Shown one piece after another: positions 53,716-64,000 of a stretch of DNA of 64,000 bases. The stretch is from Ophiobolus disseminans (taxonomy: Eukaryota; Ascomycota; Dothideomycetes; Pleosporales; Phaeosphaeriaceae): NCBI GenBank assembly GCA_010093685.1, contig MU006231.1:1141240-1205239 (forward strand), read 5' to 3'. Below the pieces are notes generated by a model that saw nothing but the letters and a program-made list of their open reading frames with translations, was not told the DNA's origin and searched no databases. The translations under genes and the position numbers were made by a program. How positions within the stretch are numbered: position 1 is the first letter of the stretch; each line of letters opens with the position of its first letter.

Positions 53716-54790
53716 ATGGAACATACTATAGAAGAACCTAAGCAAATAGCTAATAGCAGCAACGCTGCAAATGCTCCTCCAACTATAGAGCAAACCTTCT
53801 ACGCTTTTATGCAGCAAATGGTTTAAAGCAATGCTATCAATCAACAGACTATGCAAGGCCTCCAGAATGCTCTGCAATAAAGCCTTAGTGCACCCTAGTC
53901 TAAGAAAAGGAAGGACAAACTGCCACAGCTCTTAGAGTTTGATGGAACACGTTCTAAATGGGATGGATAGGAAATTAAAGCAAGGAACAAAATCAAGACT
54001 GATGGCAGAAGTATTGGGTCAGACATAGATTAGCTGCGCTACATCTTTGCTAGACTACGCAGCAATGCCTAGAACATGTGCTTAGCTTTTGTTAGAGCTA
54101 AGGAAGAGAAGGAGAATAGTTCAGGCTCCTAACTACTGGATTACTTAGCTAGCACATACAGCGACCCCAACCGACAGAAGAAAGCCCTATCTAATGTCTA
54201 CTCTATCAAGCAGAAGACACATAAGTCTTTTGCCCGGTTTCTATTACGCTTTGAGACCGAGCTAGCAAACGCTAGAGCATTGTCATTCAATGACACTATC
54301 AAGATCTTACTCCTAGAGAATGCTATAAGCTATGCTATGCAGGAGAGACTAGTTAGCGTCTTTCTAGTCCCTACTGAGTATAGAGGATTCATCTCCCTAC
54401 TTTAGACTATTAGGTTAAGACTAGATGCAATTAAAGCACTATAGAAAGGACAAGCGCAACAACGCTATATGCAGCAAGACAGCTCTAAAGAAGCAATAGA
54501 TTAGGAACCTACACACACTTATGCTGCTTAATCCCTAGGAAATCAACGCGCTAAGTAGGTGAGCAAGAAGGAGATTTAGAGACGTAGGAACAACCGCTTG
54601 TGTATACGCTGTGGAGCTTCTGGACACATTATTAGCTCTTGCCCTTATGCTCCTGCACGTCGCTCTTCTCCTACCACTGTTGCAACCACAAAGATTGTAG
54701 AGAGACCACAGTTAGAAGAGGAGGATCCTAAGTCAGAAAAAGAGTAGCTCCTGCTTAAAGTCACTAGCAGGAGCATAAGGAGAAGGCTTT
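53716..54790 (+). pseudogene. Gypsy gag, stop-riddled
   Basis: Starts ATGGAACATACT at 53716. Readable pieces include LPQLLEFDGTRSKWDG, FARLRSNA and the zinc knuckle CIRCGASGHIISSCP (C-X2-C-X4-H-X4-C, about 54601). Several in-frame TAG codons. It codes for the capsid/nucleocapsid polyprotein of the retroelement. Confidence 0.85.
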
Positions 54791-54799
54791 GAGGATGAA

Positions 54800-57700
54800 G
54801 CAAAACTGGCGCTTATTTCAACCCTACATGAAAGCAAAACCAATTACTGTACATATGCTTATTAATCACACTCACTACGCATCTACAATGCTAGATTCTA
54901 GTTGCTTGACATATGCTCTAGTGAGCGCCCACTTTGCCTGGAAAGCCAAACTCTAGTGCATTAATTTACCTACTCTAAGGACCCTCTAAGGAGTAGAAGG
55001 AACTGGAACTATTAGGCAAGCTTGCCACTTCACATATGATATTAAAGGATATACACGCACAGGATAGGGATACATAATAGAGAACACTTACCTTGGTTTT
55101 GATATCTTGCTTAGACGCTCCTAGTTTAACAGACACAATGTTACCATTGCACTAGCAAAGAAGTTAATCTTTATCTACTTAGAAAGGACCCGTATCCGCC
55201 TCCGCAGTAAGGAAGAACTACCTCCTACACTAACAGTCCAGGAGATCTCTGCAGTAGCTATGCAGAGATATATTCAAGCATCTAAGAAAGATAAGTCCGT
55301 TAGTGTATTTGCTGCCTCTATAGCAGACATCTAGAAGGCTTTAGCTCCCAAAGCACAATTGAGCTTAGAGCAGATTAAAGACCTCCTACCACCAAGCTAC
55401 CGCCACTAGCTGCTAGTCTTTAATCCAAACTAAGCTGCTAAGCTCCCTCTACACCGCCCTAGAGTAGACCACTATATTGAGCTTATCAAAGATAATAGGA
55501 AGAGTCTGCAAATACTATAGGGCCCTCTCTACAATATGTCTAGAGATAAGTTACTAGTGCTCCGCAAAGAACTTACATCACTACTAGACAAGGGATTTAT
55601 TAGGGTTAGCAGCTCTCCTGCTGCAGCCCTAGTTCTCTTTGCAAAGAAACTAGGGGGAGGCCTACGTATGTGTATTGACTACCGCGCCCTTAATGCTATC
55701 ACTAAGAAGAACAGATACCCTCTGCCTCTTATCTATAAGACATTGAACAACATCTGCAAGGCTAAGTAGTATACTAAGCTAGATGTTATTGCGGCTTTCT
55801 ATAAGATACGCATTCAAGAAGGGGATAAATAGCTTACTGCTTTCCGCACACGCTTTGGGTTATATAAGTGGCTAGTTACTCTATTTAGTATAGTTAGCTC
55901 TCCTAGCACCTTTTAACGCTACATCAACTAGGTCTTACGTTAGTTCTTGGATAAGTTTGTATCTGCCTACCTAGACGATGTTCTAATATACACCAATAGC
56001 TCCCTCTAGGAACACCGCGCCCATGTTAACAAGGTTCTAGATGCCCTTAGAGAGGCTAGACTCTAGCTAGACATCAAAAAGTGTGAATTTGAAGTCAAGT
56101 CCACTAAGTACCTGGGATTTATTATTGACATAGAGAAGGGACTGCTTATGGACCCTTAGAAGATTGAAGCTATTACTAACTAGAAAGCACCTACATTAGT
56201 CAAAGGCATACGCAGCTTCTTGGGATTTGCAAACTTCTACCGCAGATTTATCTAGGATTTTGCTAACACTACAGCACCCCTTACTAGACTTACTAGAGAT
56301 GTTACCTAGCGCTGGACCTAAGAAGAACAGGAAGCCTTTGACAAACTCAAGGCTGTCTTTATTAGTGAGCCTATTCTAGCTCATTTCTATCTAGACAGGG
56401 AAACAGTGGTGGAAACAGACTTATCTAGCTATGCAGTTAGAGGAGTACTTTCCTAGTATGATGAGAAGGGAGTCCTTAGGCCCTGTGCCTATTTCTCACG
56501 CAAGAACAACCCTTATGAATGCAACTATAAGATTTATAACAAAGAGATGCTAGCCATTATACGCTGCCTAGAGGAATAGGACTCTAAACTCAGGACAGTT
56601 ACTAAGTTCACTGTCCTAACAGACTACAAGAACCTAGAGTACTTCACTAAGCTAAGAAAGCTTAATAAAAGGCAGATCAGATAGTCAATCCTACTAGGAC
56701 GCTATAACATCACGCTTCAATATCGACCTGGGAAGCTGAATAAAAGAGCAGATGCTCTCTCTAGAAGGGAACAAGACCTGCCTACAAATGCAGAGGATGC
56801 ACGCCTTAAGCACTAGTATCAACAGCTTCTTAAGCCCACTACTGCTAAAGAAGAAGAGATAGCAGACTTAACTAATACTGTTATCACCTTTTCAAGCCGG
56901 ATTTTTCCACTAAGAGCCTTTCCTACTTAGGTAGAACCTATAGAGCCTACTACTCTAGAAGAGCTCTAGAAACAAGCTACACAGGAAGACTCAGTGTATT
57001 CCACTGCACTCTAATATGTCAAAGATAGAGAGCGCCGCTTTCTAGCACACCTTAGACTTAAGGCATTAATATTAGAGTGTTATGCAGACAACAACTCAGT
57101 CCTATACTTCCGCAACAGGAAATAGGTGCCTAATTCTAAGCCTTTGCGCACTAGGCTTATCTATAAGATCTATGCATCACTAGCCACTAGATACCTAGGA
57201 AGAGAAGGAACATACAAGATACTAGCAAGAGACTACTTCTAGCCTAGCATGTCTAATAACATACGTCGCTTTGTCCGCAACTGTGACATCTGTAGACGCA
57301 TTAAGCCCTAGAGAGATAGACTGCAAGGCTTCTTAAAACCACTGCTACTCCCTGAACGCATCTGGAAAGAGATCTTAATAGACTTTATTAAAGGACTGCT
57401 AGAAAGCAATAGCTGTACAACACTTCTTGTTGTTACAGATTAGTTAAGCAAGGATGTTATCCTTATTCCCTTAAAAGACACTAGAGCAGAAACAGTTGCT
57501 TACAATTTCCTGCAGTATGTGGTTGCCTACCACTATTGTCTCTAACCGTAGTACCTAGTTTACTAGTCATTTCTAGGCTATCCTAACCAAGATGATGAAC
57601 ATTACACGCCGCTTATCTACAGCATGGCATCTACAGACTGATAGATCTACTAAGAGGATAAACAGCATTATTGAAGCCTATCTCCGCGCCTTTATTAGGT

Positions 57701-58500
57701 AGGGACAAAGCAATTAGGTAGACCTTCTCCTAATAGCCTTAATTGCTATCAAAGGACGCGAAGCAAGGTCAACAAGGGTCTTACCCTTCTTCCTTCAACA
57801 TGGCTACAATGTTAACCCTATCTAACTAGACATCTCCTAAGAACTAAACCAAGAAGAGCTAGAAGCACATCTGCGACCTAATTATAACAAGGCAAAGGCA
57901 ATTGTTAAGAAGCTTAAGCATGCTTTTAATATAGCACAAACTACAATAGCTGAAGCACAGCAAGAGCAGGAGCGTTAGGCAAACAAGCATAGGCATGAGC
58001 CTCCTACACTGCAAGTGAATGACAAAGTCTAGCTCTCCTACAGGAAGCAACTGTCAAATAGAAGACTAAACAAGAAACTCGACTAGAAAAATGCCAAATA
58101 CACAGTCATTGAGGTTATCAGCCTACACTTAGTTAGGCTTAACACACTACTAGGCATCTACAATGTCTTCTACATTGACCGCCTAAGGCTAGCCTTCTTA
58201 GATCCCTTCTCTAGCTAGCCTAATAACGGCACTCAACTAGCACCTGTCCTAGTTAATAGAGAACTAGAATCAGAAGTGGAACAGATTATAGCTGAAGTGA
58301 CCTACAGAAACAGACTGTTCTTTGAGGTCAAATAGACTGGATATGCCCTAACAACTTTTGAGCTAGCAGAAAATCTTGAAGACAACACTGCTCTAGATAA
58401 GTAGGAAACCTTCACTGCTCTATACCGCAATCAACGCTCTAAGTTGCTTCTAGCTGGATTTAGAAGAGGCGATGAAGGACAGTTCCTAATACACTAATAC
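54800..58500 (+). pseudogene. Gypsy pol (protease, RT, RNase H, integrase), stop-riddled
   Basis: Order along the strand: a protease-like LDSSC near 54890 (usual DSG has Gly, here Ser); RT with KKLGGGLRMCIDYRALNAIT and the YLDD box AYLDDVLIYT (about 55965); RNase H with VVETDLSSYAVRGVLS (about 56410) and RPGKLNKRADALSRRE; then an integrase with an HHCC finger (NCDICRRIKP, about 57290) and LLVVTD. Stops are mostly TAG. One frame change seems to lie near 57540, where the integrase DDE region passes to another frame. Confidence 0.85.
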
Positions 58501-58533
58501 ACAACACCTACAAGAACTAGAGAAGGGGGGTAA

Positions 58534-58852
58534 TGTAAGAGGTTAGACCTCTATTGTCCTTAGTGGATACACTTCAGTTCATTAGAACATCATAGAACGT
58601 TATGGAATGTCCTAGAACGTTATAGAATGTCCTAGAACGTCATGGAATGTCCTGGAATGTCATGGAATGTCCTGGAACTAGCCAGAACAAGATATGTTCT
58701 TCTAACAGCTGACAAATGCTGATGTATGTAGAAACTTCCAGAAGCTAGCAGTCTGCTATAAAGTCAGCCTGCTCTCTAGCTCTAGATAGACTCCATCGAA
58801 TTCATCTTTGTTTAACCTAGCCTTCCTGCTGTCTTCAGCCTGGCCCCTTACA
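58534..58852 (+). repeat. 3' LTR of the gypsy element
   Basis: Same ends as the 5' LTR but about 20 bp shorter, having one fewer 20-bp unit. TAG versus CAG differences between the LTRs reflect later mutation. Confidence 0.9.
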
Positions 58853-58857
58853 TTACA

Positions 58858-59608
58858 AGCGCAGGCTAGCCCTAAAGGTAAGGTGCGATGCTGTACACCT
58901 ACTCTAGGATAGGCTTGTTAGAGAGGGCGGCGATGTCGATAAGCACTATAGACGACATAATGCTAATAGTGATAATAGTTAAGCGTATAAAAGGTTAATA
59001 GTAGAGATTAGGTCTAAAGGCGCTAGAGGGGCCCTTCTTGTACTCTCCTTAAACCTCACCTATTTGCAGCGATAAAGCTCTAACAGCTGCCCGCTCTCTT
59101 ACCAACAACTCTATAATCCGAATGCGGAGGCAGGAGGACAACGTAGACAAGCTGTTACCTAAGAGGCAAACACAACCTTACTAACTACATCCTAGCCTTG
59201 CACGAGCTAATCTTACTATTAACTACACAGCAGAAGCAAGCTCTCTTATTTGCGAAGCAAATTAACATCTTAGCAACGCTAGAGGATATGCGTTTGGTTA
59301 CTAACGTGTTACACTAAACACCTTAAACTTTTCGTTTAACAGCTGCGCGCTACAAACAGACAGGCCTTAGGGCACTACTAGGCCTACTACGCGAATCTAA
59401 ATAACCCTTGCAAGCTCTAAGGAGCATAACGAAGCGTTTTAAAGAAGTGACGCTTGCTATAGCTAACGTGTTAGCCGCAACGTTTACGATTCACATACAG
59501 CGTCGCAAGCTGCGCGTCTTACTTTTTAATATAATAATAGCAAGCTTACTGCGCGCATAAGGACTACTATGCGCTTTAGAACAAAGCGCAAGAAAGGGGG
59601 GGGGCTAT
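58858..59608 (+). mobile_element. Continuation of the interrupted element, with polypurine tract
   Basis: Right half of the sequence interrupted by the gypsy element. In plus frames it reads pieces such as LLFAKQINILATLEDM and RRKLRVLLFNIIIASLL. It ends in an AAGAAAGGGGGGGGG purine tract directly before an LTR that starts TGTTACGCCCC, so it is the 3' end of an LTR retroelement whose internal gene I do not recognise. Confidence 0.5.
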
Positions 59609-60039
59609 TGTTACGCCCCTTTGGGACATCGATTAGGCGGAGCCTCCGGAGACCTATTAGGCCGGCCTCGGGTCACGTGTGGCCCCGTACAAATACCCTA
59701 AGTAGAGCCTTATTCGAGTCCCTTAAGGATTCGTCTTACTTTAATACTACTCAGTATACTTATCCTTTGACTCCTACCTATAAACGCCTTACAGCGTCCC
59801 CGCAGATTATTAGGTCTAGTCTATTAAAGTTCCTATACTAGATCGCTTCCTAGCGTGTGCGGTATATGTTCGGTAGCCTTTAGGTCCTACCTATGAGAGC
59901 AGTCACGTGCTGCTAAGGAGCCTGCCTGTTCGGGCTTAGCCCGTCTCTATCTCTATTAACTCACCCGAGTTTCCTATAGTAGTCTATTACTAATATTATC
60001 TACTTTTATGTGTCTACTCTTGTGCCTCTTATTAGTACA
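59609..60039 (+). repeat. LTR starting TGTTACG, family unknown
   Basis: The sequence begins TGTTACGCCCCTTTGGGACA straight after a purine tract and probably ends near ...TTATTAGTACA. It contains GTCACGTG and ATAAATACC-like promoter words. A second LTR with a similar head (TGTTACGG) occurs at 61325. The right boundary is tentative. Confidence 0.55.
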
Positions 60040-61320
60040 GGTATATAATCACTCGCTCTATAGCTTTTAGATGCTAATCGCTTAGGTTTGTAAGGAAGTG
60101 GGATAACTTAGACACTAAAAACGCGATGTCTAGGCGTAGCATAATCGCCGTGTACAGCACTAAGCCTACTCGCTCTTGGTATGCCTTGATCTCTTGCTTA
60201 GTAGCTTCTCTATCGCTCTTAATTAGCTCCTCTAATAGGAGTAGTGTTGAAGAGAATGTTCTATCCTTAAGCCTAAACCTCTTAGTAATCTTGTTAATGT
60301 ATGTATCGTGGACTAGCGTGATTGATCGGTCCTAGCGATTCCTTACTACTCTTACGCCTAGGAACTATTCTACTAGCCCTTAATCTTAGATCTTGTACTT
60401 TCCTTTAATTAACGCCTAGAGCTTTTAAGCTTTAGCTTTATAGCTTATCTTGTACATTAGCAAGAAGTTATCTACATAAAACAAGATCAGCAGCTTGCGG
60501 TCCTGATCAAAGAACAGGCACAGTTCTTCTTTTGCCGCTATTAAGCCTAGCGATTGGAGGGTGCCTAAGAACTCCTTATACTAGAGCAGGGGTGAATCTC
60601 TTAGTCCGTATAGCGCTCGGTTGAGCCTTACGCACATTCTATCTTTCTTAAACCTATCTAGCATCTTATAGATTACTAGGTCCTGTGCTGTAATCTTAGT
60701 ATTAAGGAATGCTTCTACGATATCGTACTGCATAATCTCTATATCAAAGCGAGTAGCGATTGCTATCGCCGCGTAGAAGGACTTTGCAGCTAGAGTGGCT
60801 GCATATATAGAATTTAGTAAGTCCTTCTCTTAGAGATTACCCCGCCTATAGCTGCTATTATCAGGATTATTTGTTGAAGGTTTCTTGCCTATTCTAGTGC
60901 AAACTTTGCTCTAATCGCCTTAGGGAAATCCTAAAGAACTAGATTACCCTTAACTTCTGCAAGGTGCTAAGCTCTAGCCTGTGTGTACAGTATCTGCTAC
61001 TGCGTAAACTACGTTTCTAGCTTAATCCGCCTGTTGCGAGCCTTCGCAAGGTGCTCGCAGTATCGCTAGCAGATTAGCATTAAGGTTGTTAAGTTAATTA
61101 GCGCAAGCTCTGCTTTTAGCTTCCTAATTAAGGCTTATAGTCTAGTCTAGTCTTCTGCAAGAAGCATAATCTAAATTAGAGCTAGCAGCTTATAGGCAAC
61201 AGTCTTGTGTACCTATTTGAGCACGTTGCTAAGCTTAGCAACATTCCTCTTCTACTAATTAAGCTCTACTTTGTAGACAGCTACATCCTCTAGGTGCGTA
61301 ATTATTGCTTCTGCGCGGTC
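60040..61320 (-). mobile_element. Ty1/copia RT fragment, minus strand (copia-3)
   Basis: The minus strand reads RT and RNase H-adjacent motifs: MCVRLNRALYGLRDSPLL, LFFDQDRKLLILFYVDNFLL and AYQERVGLVLYTAIMLRLDI (about 60180). LNRALYGL and the YVDN box (usual YVDD) identify copia reverse transcriptase. Stops are frequent. It ends near an LTR at 61325. Confidence 0.75.
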
Positions 61321-61324
61321 TTCC

Positions 61325-61690
61325 TGTTACGGACACCTCACAGCAGATGTACTCGCGTCTAGGCAATGACAGTAATAAGGAATCAGCCGCAGGTAAGCTA
61401 CAGGGCCCGGGAAAGAATAACACAGGATGCCCCGCGCTTAGCGAGTCACGTGACCCGCTAGCGCGTACTGCCTGCAGTAGCGCGTTCTGCAGCCTTAGCA
61501 GCGTTCTGCACGCAGAACGCTAGAAGGATAGCAGAACAGCACGACTTGTGGCAGAACGGAATACAGGACAAGACGAAGAATGGGACTATATAGCAGAGGA
61601 GGATCTCTTAGGTTATAGTTTCTCTTTGTAGTCAATCTTCCATAGATAGTCAGTGCAAGGTCTCTTTACCTAAATTGAATATCTGTTACA
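61325..61690 (+). repeat. LTR preceding a gag gene
   Basis: Begins TGTTACGGACACCTCACAGC and ends TGAATATCTGTTACA, about 366 bp in TG...CA form, with a TATATAGCAGAGGAGG promoter-like word. It is followed by a gag reading frame on the same strand, so it acts as the 5' LTR of an element whose 3' side is interrupted by the LINE. Confidence 0.65.
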
Positions 61691-61912
61691 CTCTCGCAGT
61701 GTTGGTTGAAGCTTCGCAAGAACGACCTCTTGTTGTCTGTCCTAAACTCACAGAAGCCCTACCATCAGCGCTACACCTTCTTGTTATCCTTCCGCCTACC
61801 TAAGGCTAAGAGCCTGGAACACCCGGACTTGTGTGAGACCGGACAAGCTAGGACCTTAGAGAAGTATAGGAGATCACCGTTGATAACACATTGACTACCC
61901 TCAAGTTCGAAA

Positions 61913-62765
61913 ATGACAACACTAGCAACCCTAAGGGCCACGGCCAGCAGCGCCGCGGCAGGGCCAACGACTAACCCCGCCTTATTGATCACTTAGCAGC
62001 AGGCACAAATCAAAGAACTCTAGGAAGCTATCCTGGCCATGAAGGCTCATATAGAGGCTAGCTAGGCTAAGCCCCGCCTTAAGATAGCACCCCCCGAGAA
62101 GTTTGATAGCGAACTAGGAAACCTCAAAACGTTCCTCACGGGCATGAAACTCTTCTGCAAATTCAACTACATAGCTATTCCCAACGAATAAGATAAATAA
62201 TATCCGCAGGCATGCACATGAAGGGCAAAGCCGCTCGATGGTTCTAACTATACATTGAAAAACATCTAGCAGGGGGATACACTAAGGAAACTGACAAGGA
62301 TACATACAAACTGTTTAAAAGTTAGAGCTCCTTCGAGAAACAGATAAACAGGATGTTTAGAGCAGTAGACGAGGCCGCCGCGGCTACCTACAAGATAAAC
62401 CAGATCAAGCAAGGAGGATTAGTTAAGAAGTACACAACGGAGTTCAAACAACTCTAGGCCTTAGTAGGATAGAGGGACGAAGCCCTACTCGTCAATGCCT
62501 ACTACAACGGGTTGAAAGAATTTGTCAAGGATGAGCTGGTAAGGCAAGAACGTATCACCGAGCTCGGAGAGCTGATTAAGGCCGCTATGCGCATTGACGA
62601 ACGTTTCTAAGAAAGATCCTTGGAAAAGAAGCTTAGAGGACGGCAAGTCCCCCTAGCAAACAAAAACCGCTCACAGCCAAGCCACGACAAGAACGGAGAC
62701 GTTATTATAAAGGCTAGAGCATCTAGAGGAAAGAACTAAGGCAAGAAGTTATAGAACAAGAAATC
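61913..62765 (+). pseudogene. Ty3/gypsy-type gag, interrupted by a LINE
   Basis: From ATG at 61913, with stop codons: PPEKFDSELGNLKTFLTGMK, LFCKFNY, then RWF, FKSWSSFEKQINRMFRAVDE, YTTEFKQL and DELVRQERITELGELIKAAM. This is the retrotransposon gag domain (capsid). The frame is broken by TAG and TAA codons and then ends at the poly-T tract where the LINE begins. The rest of the element is not in the window. Confidence 0.8.
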
Positions 62766-64000
62766 CTTTTTTTTTTTTTATATCATTTACATTGCACTAC
62801 CTATTGCTAGCATAAATACAATGAAGCTCATGCAGTCCTAGGGACTATGGAGCGCTGCGCATACCTTGCTAATCTCTCTTTTCTAGAGTCCACGCTTGGT
62901 GCTATCAGCTGCAGTCTTTCACCTGCGTTGTGCATTCCTGCCTATTCTCTCTTTCTATCTTTCTTTGCGATTTTGTCGTTGTTATATGCCCTTAGAGGGC
63001 TCCTGCTGCTAGCAGCCATCTCGCTGTAGCAATCTCTGTTTTCCTTAAGAAGTCTATTAACGCAGCACTTCCTTTTGCAGTGCTAAATAGCTGTTGTAGC
63101 GTTAGAGTAGGCACGTCTAGTGTGTTTAACATCATTTTCCTCTCTTTTGTATAGTGCTTGCAGTGTAGGAGAAGGTGTTCTGGCGTCTGTAGAGCCCTGC
63201 AACTGCCAAAGCATTCTCCCTTATCGTCCTTGCCTATAGCCTTAGAAAATTGCTTAAAGAAGCCCTTTCCTAGCTTAAGCTGGTAGTAGGCAGCTAGCAC
63301 TCTCCTTGAGCTAGGGAGTAGCTGCATCTTGTACGCGATTTTTGGCCTTTCTTGTGTAGCCTTGCTGTAGGCCCTGCCCTTCTGTTCAGGCCTAGTATTC
63401 TTCCACTCCTGTTTCCAGCTTGCTAGGATCTTCTCTTTAGCCTTTCTCTTTAGGTAGCTTAGCGATGTAAGAGGATCCTTAGCCTGTCTCGTAAGGCCGG
63501 CCTTTGCTAGCCTGTCTGCATGCTCGTTGCCTTGAATTTCTCTATGTCCTGGGACCCAGGATATAGAGACTTTGTTCTGCGTTGCTAGCTGCTTGCATAG
63601 CTCTGTTATCTTATAGCAGACTCTTTGGCCGCCTGTAAGAGAGATTTTCTGCAGTCTTTTTAGAGCAGCTTGACTGTCTATAAAGACGTGTATTTCCTCT
63701 CCCTGTAGGCTCTAGGGCAGGCTTTTAAGAGCCTGGTAAGCTGCAATAAGCTCTGCATCCATAATCTCTAGTTTCTCTCCTAGGCTAAAGTTCTTTGCCT
63801 GGATATATTTCCCTTGTATAGAGACTTGACAGTAACCTGCAGCTACGTTTTCCCCTATCTTAGAGCCATCTATATACAATAGGATAGGCGCCTTTTCTTT
63901 GTACTGTAGATCTTGTAGCCATTGCTTGTGCAGGTCTGCTGTTTCTGATTTGCTGTTTTTTGGGATTGTAAATGTAGCGTAGGTAGAGGCAGCTTTGCTC
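62766..64000 (-). mobile_element. LINE (Tad1-like) 3' end with RNase H, inserted into the gag gene
   Basis: A poly-T run at about 62766-62778 (poly-A on the minus strand) marks the 3' end of a non-LTR element that reads leftwards. The minus strand reads, from 64000: LYIDGSKIGE (about 63870), EIMDAELIAAYQALKS, EIHVFIDSQAALKRL and VSISWVPGHREIQGNEHAD. These are the D-E-D-H residues of RNase H. It then reads CFGSCRALQTPEHLLLHCKH (CCHC-like end) and ends near 62992. It is nearly intact here, with one stop. The start lies beyond the window. Confidence 0.87.
62992..63327 (-). CDS. LINE C-terminal open stretch (partial)
   Basis: An uninterrupted 111-codon end of the LINE ORF2: SSRRVLAAYYQLKLGKGFFK, KGECFGSCRALQTPEHLLLH and CKHYTKERKMMLNTL. 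The Cys-His pattern is the C-terminal zinc-knuckle-like motif seen in Tad1 and related LINE proteins. It lies downstream of RNase H in the same reading sense. The rest of the ORF2 protein runs off the window. Confidence 0.75.
   Translation of the reverse strand: MQLLPSSRRVLAAYYQLKLGKGFFKQFSKAIGKDDKGECFGSCRALQTPEHLLLHCKHYTKERKMMLNTLDVPTLTLQQLFSTAKGSAALIDFLRKTEIATARWLLAAGAL

Larger units (their letters stand above)
53158..58852 (+). mobile_element. Full-length Ty3/gypsy retrotransposon, mutated
   Basis: 5,695 bp with LTRs of 339 bp (53158-53496) and 319 bp (58534-58852), a polypurine tract AGAGAAGGGGGG just before the 3' LTR, and a perfect 5-bp duplication TTACA at both ends (53153-53157, 58853-58857). 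Order: gag, protease, RT, RNase H, integrase, the gypsy arrangement. Reading frames are mostly uninterrupted except for stop codons at expected Gln or Trp positions. This matches C-to-T mutation on either strand, as in RIP. It is not expected to be active. Confidence 0.93.

Noticed and set aside
1..64000. tRNA or rRNA genes
   Set aside because: No complete tRNA B-box with matching stems, and no rRNA-like block, was noticed by eye; a tRNAscan run would be needed to exclude one.

Overview
The window looks like nuclear DNA of a filamentous ascomycete. Short GT-AG introns (about 45-70 nt) interrupt most genes, and several families are fungal (Sec72, Pho88/Snd3, Faf1, GH6 cellulase, AA5 galactose oxidase, Sut1-type sucrose symporter). 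The transposons are riddled with C-to-T stop codons of the kind left by repeat-induced point mutation (RIP). A dothideomycete (Pleosporales) is my best guess, but I cannot name a species.

Positions 1 to about 43,400 form a gene-rich block of about 18 genes. From the left they are: HIS6 (minus), a FAF1-like 40S assembly factor, an unknown 545-aa protein, and a roughly 5-kb minus-strand locus encoding a VWA / U-box / E2 (UBC) multidomain protein. Next come an EthD protein, SEC72, PHO88, and a USP-type deubiquitinase with a CYLD-like cysteine box and a C-terminal CaaX motif. They are followed by MRPL7 (uL5m), a SET protein, a small unknown protein and a DHA2 drug transporter. The block ends with a secreted galactose oxidase carrying an F5/8-type discoidin domain, a second DHA2-like transporter, two F-box-like paralogues, a sucrose/proton symporter divergent from an NHX1-type Na+/H+ exchanger, and a secreted GH6 cellulase. 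These genes do not form an obvious single pathway. The ubiquitin theme (E2/E3 fusion and deubiquitinase) and the secretion/transport theme (Sec72, Pho88, two enzymes, four transporters) may be coincidence.

Positions from about 43,400 to 64,000 are a transposon graveyard whose insertion order can be read from target-site duplications. A Ty1/copia RNase H fragment was split by a Fot1/pogo element (44856-49540, TA duplication). That element received two inverted copies of a 1.1-kb non-autonomous hAT-like element (perfect 8-bp duplications ATTTTTAG and CTCTAGTT). One hAT copy then received a Ty3/gypsy insertion now reduced to a solo LTR (duplication GTATG). A full-length relative of that gypsy element lies at 53158-58852 (duplication TTACA). 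Further right are two more copia fragments, further LTRs, a gag gene and, at the edge, a LINE (Tad1-like RNase H) inserted into the gag region.

The most unusual gene-scale object is the locus at 5692-10770. A U-box and a beta-grasp-like segment sit inside a von Willebrand A domain, and a UBC (E2) domain follows, so E2 and E3 modules appear to be in one polypeptide. Its reading frame is broken at three places that do not resolve into good introns, so it is either decaying or mis-sequenced.
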